A stretch of DNA of 18,087 bases from assembly GCA_964558715.1 (NCBI GenBank), contig CAZLFD010000029.1, forward strand, positions 1 through 18,087, written 5' to 3'. The stretch's first letter is position 1, and each line of letters begins with the position of its first letter. Made by a program: the position numbers and the translations under genes. Below are positions 7,740 through 13,681 of the stretch, piece after piece. The stretch comes from JBGSOV01 sp964558715. GTDB taxonomy: Bacteria; Patescibacteriota; Gracilibacteria; CAIRYL01; GCA-016699755. The notes beneath the pieces were generated by a model. It had not been told where the DNA came from and did not search any database. It worked only from the letters and a program-made list of their open reading frames with translations.

Positions 7740-7990
7740 TTTTCGCTATTTTCGTGAATCAGCTTATTTTTCGCGAAAAGTTACAAACCGATGTATTTAT
7801 GGTAAACCCAAGTAAACATCGGTAAATCGATATAAACCGTTCAATTTCTTTCAAAACCACACAAAACAGTACAAAACAACACTTAACAGCTTTAAACCAC
7901 CCTATTCCACACAAAACCGTTGTATTTCATCATCTGTATCTGCAGTTGCCTCATCGCCGTTTCTTCTCCACAATAGCAAAGATTTTCGCG
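7740..7990 (+). promoter_or_regulatory. Repeated TTTTCGYG motif upstream of trpD
   Basis: TTTTCGTG lies at 7749-7756, the perfect 12-bp palindrome TTTTCGCGAAAA at 7768-7779, and TTTTCGCG again at 7983-7990, just 5 bp before the trpD ATG; a partial TTTTCGC is at 7740-7746. The spacing and the perfect palindrome suggest binding sites for a dimeric regulator on both sides of the phased array. Assignment to a regulator is not possible from sequence alone. Confidence 0.35.
7781..7930. repeat. 10-bp-phased A/T-tract array upstream of trpD
   Basis: Fifteen consecutive 10-bp units each place a 3-6 base A/T tract at the same phase (unit positions 3-7). Most fit the consensus NN(T/C)AAAACCNN: units at 7801, 7831, 7851, 7891 and 7911 contain TAAACC or AAAACC, while 7791, 7841 and 7921 carry the T-rich version (ATTT). 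The array ends 65 bp before the trpD ATG. Tracts in phase with the helical repeat bend DNA, so strong intrinsic curvature is expected. The degenerate 10-mer also looks like a multi-site operator for a protein binding one helical face. The period is not a multiple of three and there is no ORF. The periodicity is seen directly; the function is inferred. Confidence 0.7.
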
Positions 7991-7995
7991 TACTC

Positions 7996-8994
7996 ATGAT
8001 CGACACGATTAAAAATCATTTGGCGGATGGCAAAAACATGACGGCAGATGAAATGCAATATTTTCTCGAGGCTGCCATTGCCAAAGAGCTCACCGAAGCC
8101 AAGAAAATCGAAGTGCTTTCACTGATGAATAGTAAAGGGGTTACAGGTGAAGAGTTGGCGTTTGCGGTGCAGACGCTCTCTAATAATCCAGAAGCGACTG
8201 ACTGCATCGACGTATGCGGTACCGGCGGCAGCGGTTTAGCGCGTATCAATACGAGTACATTGGCAGCGTTTGTGCTGGCGGCGCTTGAGGTAAAAATCGC
8301 AAAACACGGAAACCGCGCTGCAAGCGGGCGCTGTGGCAGTTTTGATTTGCTCGAAAAACTGGGCGTAAAAATCGACCTTACCTGCGAGCAATCACAACAG
8401 ATTTTTAAAGAGATCGGTTTGGCCTTTTTCTTCGCTCCGCAGTGCTATCCGCAGATGGGTGCGTTTGGACTGGTGCGTAAGGCCATGGGCGTGCCGACGA
8501 TGTTCAACCTACTCGGGCCGCTGCTTTCTCCGCTTAATCCGAAGCGACAACTGATCGGTACTGCGAATCACAATAATGCTCAGCTGATTTTGGAGGCATG
8601 CCGCAGTATCGGCAAAGAGCAAGTGTATGTGGTGGTCGGCCATGGCGGGCTTGATGAAGTCTCGCTTGCCGGTCCTTCTACTGTCTATTCGCTCGATGCT
8701 GAACCGTTTGAAATCACTCCAGAATCGTTTGGCGTTGCTCCCGTAGATTATGAAGATCTGTCTGGCGGCGATGTAGAAGACAATGCGCTTATTGCACGTA
8801 ACATCCTCTCGGGTTCTGAAAGCGATTCGCCGCGTACACAACTTATTTGTGCGAATGCTGCTTTGGCACTCAAGCTTGTCGGCGCAGAAACCGATCTGCA
8901 AACGGGTATGCAAAAGGCGCAGCAGGCAATCCGCGATGGCAAGGTGATGGCGATGTTAGAAAAAGTGAAAGCAGCGACGAAGAGGTTTGTTTAG
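7996..8994 (+). CDS. trpD: Anthranilate phosphoribosyltransferase
   Basis: 332 residues, normal for TrpD. It transfers phosphoribosyl from PRPP to anthranilate, step 2 of tryptophan synthesis in the cytosol. Residues 1-65 are the small helical domain. The PRPP loop CGTGGSG is at 74-80, the INTST motif at 85-89, KHGNRAASGRCGSFDLLEKLG at 103-123, and FAPQCYPQM with RKAMGVPTMFNLLGPLLSPLNP at 147-182. GHGGLDEVS, near residues 218-226, carries the Asp-Glu pair that binds Mg2+. Departures from the textbook pattern: the loop is GTGGS, not GTGGD, the following TFNIST reads RINTST, and the second Ser of KHGNRxxSS is Gly. The ATG has no Shine-Dalgarno and follows the unusual phased leader. trpCF follows after 79 bp on the same strand; trpE, trpG, trpA and trpB are absent from the window. 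A related phosphoribosyltransferase of the TrpD2 type is a less likely alternative. Confidence 0.9.
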   Translation: MIDTIKNHLADGKNMTADEMQYFLEAAIAKELTEAKKIEVLSLMNSKGVTGEELAFAVQTLSNNPEATDCIDVCGTGGSGLARINTSTLAAFVLAALEVKIAKHGNRAASGRCGSFDLLEKLGVKIDLTCEQSQQIFKEIGLAFFFAPQCYPQMGAFGLVRKAMGVPTMFNLLGPLLSPLNPKRQLIGTANHNNAQLILEACRSIGKEQVYVVVGHGGLDEVSLAGPSTVYSLDAEPFEITPESFGVAPVDYEDLSGGDVEDNALIARNILSGSESDSPRTQLICANAALALKLVGAETDLQTGMQKAQQAIRDGKVMAMLEKVKAATKRFV

Positions 8995-9033
8995 CAAAAA
9001 TCGATGATGACTTACTGCCCTTATTTTATTCTA

Positions 9034-9063
9034 CCCCCTCTAGCTCCCCCTCTCAAGGAGGAG
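9034..9063 (+). promoter_or_regulatory. Strong RBS of trpCF preceded by C-rich direct repeat
   Basis: AAGGAGGAG (9055-9063) is by far the strongest Shine-Dalgarno in the window, 10 nt from the ATG at 9074. Immediately upstream CCCCCTCT occurs twice (9034-9041 and 9046-9053). CCTC (9049-9052) or CTCC (9044-9047) can pair with the purine-rich element, which could modulate translation, though each stem is only four pairs. Confidence 0.5.
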
Positions 9064-9073
9064 AACAACAAGC

Positions 9074-10429
9074 ATGACTGATATTTTGGCAGAAATTGCG
9101 GCGTACAAACGCGAGGTCGAGATTCCGAAACTCCCAGAAATCGATGGTGACCTGCCAGTTGCACAGCGCGACTTTGCCGCGGCAATTTCCCAAGTAGCTG
9201 ATACCCCGAATCTGATTGCCGAGATCAAACCGGCATCGCCGGTAAAAGGACGGATTCTGCCAGAAAGTGCGGATATTGGCTCTATCGCGCGGCAATATGA
9301 AAGCGGAGGAGTGGCGGCAATATCGGTACTCACCGATAAGAAATATTTTCAGGGAGGTTTTGAAAACCTGCGCATAGCGCGCAAAAATACAAATCACGTT
9401 CCGCTACTCTGCAAAGATTTTATCGTCTCGCCCAAGCAGATCCGCCATGCGCGGGCGTATGGCGCCGACAGTTTTTTGCTGATCGCCAAAATCATGGAGG
9501 TGAACGAAATCCAACACTTGCTTGACGAAGGCAGAAAATACAATATGGAAGCGCTTGTGGAAATCGCCGATAAAGATGATCTCGCTAAAATACTCCAAAC
9601 CGACAGCAAGCTGATCGGCATCAACAACCGCGACCTGCGCGATTTTTCTGTGGATCTACAGCATACCTTTTTGCTCGGGAAGCAGCTTGGGCAGGGCACG
9701 ACTGTCGTCAGCCTCTCCGGTTTTTCTGGAGCTGATGTGCGGCTCGTAAAAGGCGTCGCTACATCCGTTTTAGTGGGAACCAATATCGGCAAGGCGGGTG
9801 ATATTTCTGCCGCGTTAAAAAGTTTTACCGAACCAAAGCCACTTATCAAACTCTGTGGCGTGCGTACCATGGTAGCGGCGCGCATCGCCGAGCGGGCCGA
9901 TATCGACTTGCTGGGGCTCAATTTCGTACCGAGTTCAAAGCGCTGTGTCTCTGATTCGGTCGCGGAGCAGATCGTGCAGACGGTCAAGCACAAGCACTTG
10001 GTGGGTGTGTTTCAAGATCAGACTCCGGATTATGTACAAAATATTTGTTCAAAATTCAATCTCACCTTCGCGCAACTTTCCGGCTCTGAATCTGCCGCCG
10101 ACTTCGCAGATCTTTCTTTTCCCATTATCAAAGGGGTGTCGGTGAGTGACGGCGGCAATCACGCACAACGGGTCGCAGAGTGGGAGTCTGCCGCCGCACT
10201 CTTTCTCTTCGATGGCAAGACGCCCGGGGCGGGGAAGACCTTTCCGCATCATCGCTTGCCGCCGACGAAACTACCGTTTTTCGTAGCCGGTGGGGTGAAT
10301 CCTGAGAACGCCGTCTCAATTCTCCAGTCGACCAATGCCGATGGCATCGATACCGCAAGCGGCATAGAAAACGAAACAGGGGATTGGAGCGCGGAGAAAA
10401 TTGAAAGAATGATTTCATCCACGAAATGA
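9074..10429 (+). CDS. trpCF: Fused indole-3-glycerol-phosphate synthase/phosphoribosylanthranilate isomerase
   Basis: 451 residues, the size of the E. coli-type TrpC-TrpF fusion. It performs steps 3 and 4: PRA isomerisation to CdRP, then ring closure to indole-3-glycerol phosphate. IGPS half (about 1-252): EIKPASPVKG (50-59, catalytic Glu and Lys), CKDFI (113-117, catalytic Lys), VEIAD (162-166), INNRDL (183-188). The usual SESGI reads SLSGF (213-217), replacing a conserved Glu by Leu. PRAI half (about 256-451): KLCGVRT (259-265, catalytic Cys261), GLNFVPSSKR (281-290), VGVFQDQ, QLSGSE (334-339, normally QLHGxE), FDGKTPGAGKTF (379-390, catalytic Asp380), VAGGVNPENA (404-413), IDTASGIE (425-432). 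It ends on TGA just before a nested inverted repeat. Since step 4 uses the product of step 3, the fusion keeps both barrels together. Confidence 0.95.
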   Translation: MTDILAEIAAYKREVEIPKLPEIDGDLPVAQRDFAAAISQVADTPNLIAEIKPASPVKGRILPESADIGSIARQYESGGVAAISVLTDKKYFQGGFENLRIARKNTNHVPLLCKDFIVSPKQIRHARAYGADSFLLIAKIMEVNEIQHLLDEGRKYNMEALVEIADKDDLAKILQTDSKLIGINNRDLRDFSVDLQHTFLLGKQLGQGTTVVSLSGFSGADVRLVKGVATSVLVGTNIGKAGDISAALKSFTEPKPLIKLCGVRTMVAARIAERADIDLLGLNFVPSSKRCVSDSVAEQIVQTVKHKHLVGVFQDQTPDYVQNICSKFNLTFAQLSGSESAADFADLSFPIIKGVSVSDGGNHAQRVAEWESAAALFLFDGKTPGAGKTFPHHRLPPTKLPFFVAGGVNPENAVSILQSTNADGIDTASGIENETGDWSAEKIERMISSTK

Positions 10430-10431
10430 TT

Positions 10432-10495
10432 GTAGGAGCAGACCGGCGTGTCTGCCCTCGAAATAACAAGGACGAACACACAGGTTCGCCCCTAC
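10432..10495. repeat. REP/BIME-like nested inverted repeat
   Basis: Two related 27-bp units face each other around a 10-bp spacer: 10432-10458 on plus and 10469-10495 on minus. Both begin GTAGGxGC when read inward. Each unit also holds its own hairpin: GCAGAC/GTCTGC around CGGCGT in the left one, and CGAAC/GTTCG around CTGTGT in the right one. The stem bases differ between units but pairing is kept, as expected of a structured repetitive extragenic palindrome. It lies exactly between the convergent trpCF and malic enzyme genes, so it can form a hairpin at both mRNA 3' ends. No transposase is seen nearby. Confidence 0.65.
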
Positions 10496-10530
10496 GAATC
10501 ATAATATTCACTGGGTACGCGCAGCGATCC

Positions 10531-11682
10531 CTACGCTTTTGCGCTCTTGCGTACCGCGTCTGCTACCGCGTCGCAGACTCCGGGGTCAAATACATCTGGC
10601 AAGATCTTTTCCGGTACCGGTTGTGGAACGAGTGATGCCAATCCTTTCGCCGCCACGAGAAGAATCTGCTCGTTGATCTCTTTTGTACCCGCATCGAAGA
10701 TGCCGCGGAAGATACCGGGGAAGACGAGGACGTTGTTCACCTGATTGGGAAAGTCGCTGCGGCCTGTGGCGATCACCGCTGCGCCACCGGCTTTCGCTTC
10801 ATCGGGCATGATCTCGGGGGTAGGGTTCGACATAGCCAAAATGACAGGGGCCTCATTCATGGTGCGCACGTCATCCGCATTCAACAAACCGGGAGCCGAC
10901 AAACCGATAAAGACATCCGCTCCGGCGATCACCTCTTTGATGGAGCCACTTAACTTTTCCGGATTCGTCATATTCGCAATCTCTTCCTTTGAACCATTCA
11001 TGTTTTCGCGCCCCGGCACGAGTGCGCCGCGCGAGTCACAGAGCACGATGTTGGTTGCGCCAGCGGCGATGAGCAGCTTTGAAACCGCCACGCCCGCCGC
11101 CCCTGCACCGGAGAGGATGATCTTGATATCCGCAATATCTTTCTTAACAACAGTGAGCGCGTTCATCAGTGCGGCCAATACGACCACCGCGGTGCCGTGC
11201 TGGTCGTCGTGAAAGATGGGGATGCCCATCTTTTCTTTTAGTTTCGCCTCGATCTCGAAACACTTCGGTGCGGCGATGTCTTCCAGATTGATTCCGCCAA
11301 AGCTCGGCTCGAGATTCACTACAATATTCACAATCTCATCCGGATCTTGTGTCTTGAGGCAGATCGGTACGGCGTCGACATTGGCAAACTTTTTAAAGAG
11401 CGCGCATTTCCCCTCCATCACGGGCATACCGGCGGCTCCGCCGATATTCCCGAGTCCTAACACCGCCGAACCATCGGTCACCACGGCGACGAGGTTCTTT
11501 CTCCAACTCAGTTCTAAAGCTGCTTCGGGACGTTCTTTGATCTCTAAACACGGCTGCGCTACACCGGGTGTGTAAGCAAGCGACATATCGTGCATATTTT
11601 CAAGCGGCACCTTAAGGCCGGTAAAAATCTTTCCGCCATGGGTACGGTGTAAATCGACAGAATCAGATGCGTAATTAGGCAT
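10531..11682 (-). CDS. NAD(P)-dependent malic enzyme (oxaloacetate-decarboxylating)
   Basis: 383 residues, the short single-unit form without the C-terminal phosphotransacetylase domain of MaeB. It converts malate to pyruvate and CO2 with reduction of NAD(P). The N-terminal malic domain shows SLAYTPGVA (34-42, catalytic Tyr37), VVTDGSAVLGLGNIG (67-81) and PVMEGK with catalytic Lys92. INLEDIAAPKCFEIE (131-145) and FHDDQHGTA (157-165) carry the metal-binding Glu/Asp residues. The NAD-binding domain has GAGAAGVAV (192-200), then CDSRG, GLSAPG, AMSNPTPEI and GRSDFPNQVNNVLVFPGIFRG. Cofactor choice is not certain; an acidic Asp in CDSRG at the end of strand 2 leans to NAD. The gene is convergent with trpCF across a REP-like element. 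No clear Shine-Dalgarno precedes the ATG. Confidence 0.93.
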   Translation of the reverse strand: MPNYASDSVDLHRTHGGKIFTGLKVPLENMHDMSLAYTPGVAQPCLEIKERPEAALELSWRKNLVAVVTDGSAVLGLGNIGGAAGMPVMEGKCALFKKFANVDAVPICLKTQDPDEIVNIVVNLEPSFGGINLEDIAAPKCFEIEAKLKEKMGIPIFHDDQHGTAVVVLAALMNALTVVKKDIADIKIILSGAGAAGVAVSKLLIAAGATNIVLCDSRGALVPGRENMNGSKEEIANMTNPEKLSGSIKEVIAGADVFIGLSAPGLLNADDVRTMNEAPVILAMSNPTPEIMPDEAKAGGAAVIATGRSDFPNQVNNVLVFPGIFRGIFDAGTKEINEQILLVAAKGLASLVPQPVPEKILPDVFDPGVCDAVADAVRKSAKA

Positions 11683-11995
11683 AGTTGCGCAAAAATATCG
11701 GGAGCATCTTGCATGAATCGGATGAGGATGTCGAGAGCTTGCTCTGCAAACAGGGTATAGCCTTTTGGCGCCGAGCTTCCGCTGCTTGGGGTAAGAGAGG
11801 GATAAAAAAAGGAGGAGGGGGATTCCGATAAAATATAAACGTCAAGATCATAACTCCACCTGCACCTCCCTCCTCGATCGAAGTCGAGGGCAGCCTTATT
11901 CTAAGAGGAGGATGAATGATGCTTCGCATTGAATTTGCTTTTGAATTAATTCAGAAAAAGGAGTAGAATTATGTGATATATTTTTAAATAAAAAC
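11683..11995. other. 313-bp intergenic region between divergent genes
   Basis: No convincing gene is present. GGAGGAGGGG (11811-11820) and the complementary CCTCCCTCCTC (11865-11875) flank about 45 bp of AT-rich sequence, giving an imperfect inverted repeat. CCTCGA (11872-11877) and TCGAGG (11884-11889) form a separate 6-bp hairpin. The right end carries the promoter of the 11996 gene. The 15-codon ORF at 11919-11966 follows GAGGAGG but overlaps that promoter, so it is not called. Confidence 0.5.
11941..11969 (+). promoter_or_regulatory. Sigma70-type promoter of the 11996 gene
   Basis: TTGAAT (11941-11946) and TAGAAT (11964-11969) are separated by exactly 17 bp, each one or two bases from consensus. 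The predicted start near 11976 leaves a leader of about 20 nt before the ATG at 11996. Confidence 0.55.
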
Positions 11996-12319
11996 ATGAG
12001 AAACTCTGACACTACAATTGCAAGATTGGTCGATACATTTATGCGCTCGAAATATCGCAATATGACCGAAGAAGAGATGTTTGTGTTTCTTGAAGAACTC
12101 TACACAGAAGAGGCGGAGTCGATTGGTTGGTTTCGCGAAAATTGCGATCTTCAGCAAATTATCAACGAGACAGCGCGACGCTATCATCATCCGATCGCTG
12201 TATTAGATGCCGATCAATTGATCCTCGATATGATGGAGACCATTAAAGAGCGTGTTTCTGTTGCGTTGCTGGCGCACACCTTGATGCCACGAAAAAAATA
12301 TGCCCGCAAACAGCACTGA
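11996..12319 (+). CDS. Small hypothetical protein
   Basis: 107 residues, not recognised. It is a soluble, mainly helical sequence: RLVDTFMRSKYRNMTEEE, then EMFVFLEELYTEEAESIGWF, then a C-terminal helix (LILDMMETIKERVSVALLAH) ending in a very basic tail, RKKYARKQH. No signal peptide, Cys motif or known DNA-binding signature is seen; the basic tail could bind nucleic acid, but that is a guess. It is supported as a real gene by its well-spaced promoter, by sitting in otherwise empty DNA, and by normal amino-acid composition. It is followed by ppa after 105 bp and may be read with it. There is no Shine-Dalgarno (the upstream sequence is T/A-rich). Confidence 0.6.
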   Translation: MRNSDTTIARLVDTFMRSKYRNMTEEEMFVFLEELYTEEAESIGWFRENCDLQQIINETARRYHHPIAVLDADQLILDMMETIKERVSVALLAHTLMPRKKYARKQH

Positions 12320-12424
12320 TCGGATTTGCAATCAAACATCCAAAATGCAGAATGGAGAATCATCTTGAAAAAAACAAATATTGATGTCAGAATACTAGTA
12401 TCGTAACTCCTTCTTAAACACCTT

Positions 12425-12970
12425 ATGACAGACGAGAACAACATCTTTCATTCTTTGTCGACCGGCGATAATGCACCCAATGAGGTTAACATTATCATCG
12501 AGATTGCAGAAGGCAGCCGGATCAAATACGAATTCGACAAGCAACACGGCTTTATCATCGTCGATCGCTTTTTACACACACCGATTCCATATCCGTTTTC
12601 ATACGGCTTGATTCCTCGTACTTGGAATGATTTCGACCACGATCCGCTCGATGCCATCGTTATCGCCAGTGAACCGATTATTCCCGGAGCAGCTGTACCG
12701 TGCCGCGTAATAGGCATGCTTAGCGTGGATGACAGCGGCGAACGCGACGACAAGATCCTTACTGTACCGACCTGCGATCCGTATTTCGAACACGTCACTA
12801 AATTTGAAGAACTGCCAAAAAAGAAGCGCGAAGATATCGAATATTTTCTCACCCATTACAAAGATCTGGAGCCAGGGAAAGAAGTAAAAGTCACATCGTG
12901 GGATGATGCCGCAACTGCAAAGCAGTTCATTACCGAGTGCATCGAGGTCTACAAAAAAAAGTTTGCTTGA
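12425..12970 (+). CDS. ppa: Inorganic pyrophosphatase, family I
   Basis: 181 residues, typical of soluble bacterial family I pyrophosphatases. It hydrolyses PPi to two phosphates and pulls forward PPi-releasing reactions such as aminoacylation and PRPP transfers. Diagnostic residues: SRIKYEFDK (31-39, Lys and Glu of the active site), YPFSYGLIPRT (56-66), the signature FDHDPLDAIV (70-79) with three metal-binding Asp residues (71, 73, 76), and VDDSGERDDKI (101-111) whose Asp103, Asp108 and Lys110 match E. coli Asp97, Asp102 and Lys104. KKREDIEYFLTHYK and KVTSW complete the C terminus. The ATG at 12425 has no strong ribosome-binding site. A hairpin follows at 12979, then tRNA-Ala. A 10-bp palindrome, ATACTAGTAT, lies at 12392-12401 just upstream. 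Confidence 0.96.
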   Translation: MTDENNIFHSLSTGDNAPNEVNIIIEIAEGSRIKYEFDKQHGFIIVDRFLHTPIPYPFSYGLIPRTWNDFDHDPLDAIVIASEPIIPGAAVPCRVIGMLSVDDSGERDDKILTVPTCDPYFEHVTKFEELPKKKREDIEYFLTHYKDLEPGKEVKVTSWDDAATAKQFITECIEVYKKKFA

Positions 12971-12978
12971 TTTTTATT

Positions 12979-13010
12979 ACGCAATGCGGGAATAATACCG
13001 ATTGCGTTCC
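12979..13010 (+). terminator. Probable terminator of ppa
   Basis: ACGCAAT (12979-12985) pairs with ATTGCGT (13001-13007), extended inside by CGG/CCG with one bulged G and an 8-nt loop. It lies 9 nt after the ppa stop and is followed by a pyrimidine-rich TCCTTTCTC. It separates ppa from the tRNA gene, although it leaves only 13 nt before the tRNA. Confidence 0.5.
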
Positions 13011-13020
13011 TTTCTCACAT

Positions 13021-13097
<77 letters not shown>

Positions 13098-13681
13098 CGC
13101 TTTGCTTCGCCTTGGAGCATTGTATGGAAGAAAGGAAGCGTGTTCTGAGCGGAATGTGGTGTAAGTCGAAGGGCATTAATTTCGCAGAAATTTTCCCGAG
13201 ATAGTAAGCCTTAACCATATTGCCGAATCTTGCTGGTGTAAATATCGAGAGTCTAAAACTTTGGTATGAACGTAAAGAATGAGGGATTTCAAGAATAGTC
13301 GCAATCACATTCTGGGTGAGTTTTTTTGGGAATACCATTATTGTGACTTCTCGTAGAGAAAAATGCGTTTCCGCTCATTTATTTGACAATTGAATTATAA
13401 AATGTTGCCAGAAAAACAGATATAATTTATAGTTATATTTTGTTTTTGTAAGTACGCAACGCTTTTTTGTGCTTTTACATAGCCAACTTTGAAAATGAAG
13501 AACGATTTCAGTTTTGTAATCATTCAAAAATAAGTACAGTACAGTGGGTTTAAATTGATATTTCAATAAGGTAAGGATGTTCTTTCTGCAAGACGCTTCT
13601 GGCTGTGTGCAACAAAAACAAAACCTCTCCCTTTTTAACATCTCAGATCTCTTTTTCTCCTTTTCTTTTTCTCTATTCCTC
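13098..13681. other. 584-bp region between tRNA-Ala and the fasciclin gene
   Basis: I find no supported gene. The left part is of mixed composition; from about 13370 it becomes very AT-rich. A TTGACA (13383-13388) and a perfect TATAAT (13421-13426) are present but 32 bp apart, so they do not pair; TATAAT alone could still be a -10. The last 34 nt before the ATG (13648-13681) are pyrimidines except for one A, an unusual leader. ORFs reading through this stretch look like chance extensions of the tRNA or the fasciclin gene. Confidence 0.5.

Noticed and set aside
7781..7930. CRISPR array or plasmid iterons
   Set aside because: Units are only 10 bp, degenerate and without spacers, and there are no cas or rep genes nearby; better described as phased tracts.
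11916..11966. Short ORF (15-17 codons) after a GAGGAGG motif upstream of the 11996 gene
   Set aside because: It overlaps the TTGAAT-N17-TAGAAT promoter and has no Trp or other regulatory codon bias; more likely chance.
13383..13426. Promoter made of TTGACA (13383) and TATAAT (13421)
   Set aside because: The 32-bp spacing is incompatible with a sigma70 promoter.
13577..13681. N-terminal extension of the fasciclin protein from the ATG at 13577
   Set aside because: It would place a polypyrimidine-encoded Phe/Ser-rich segment before a clear signal peptide; the ATG at 13682 explains the protein better.
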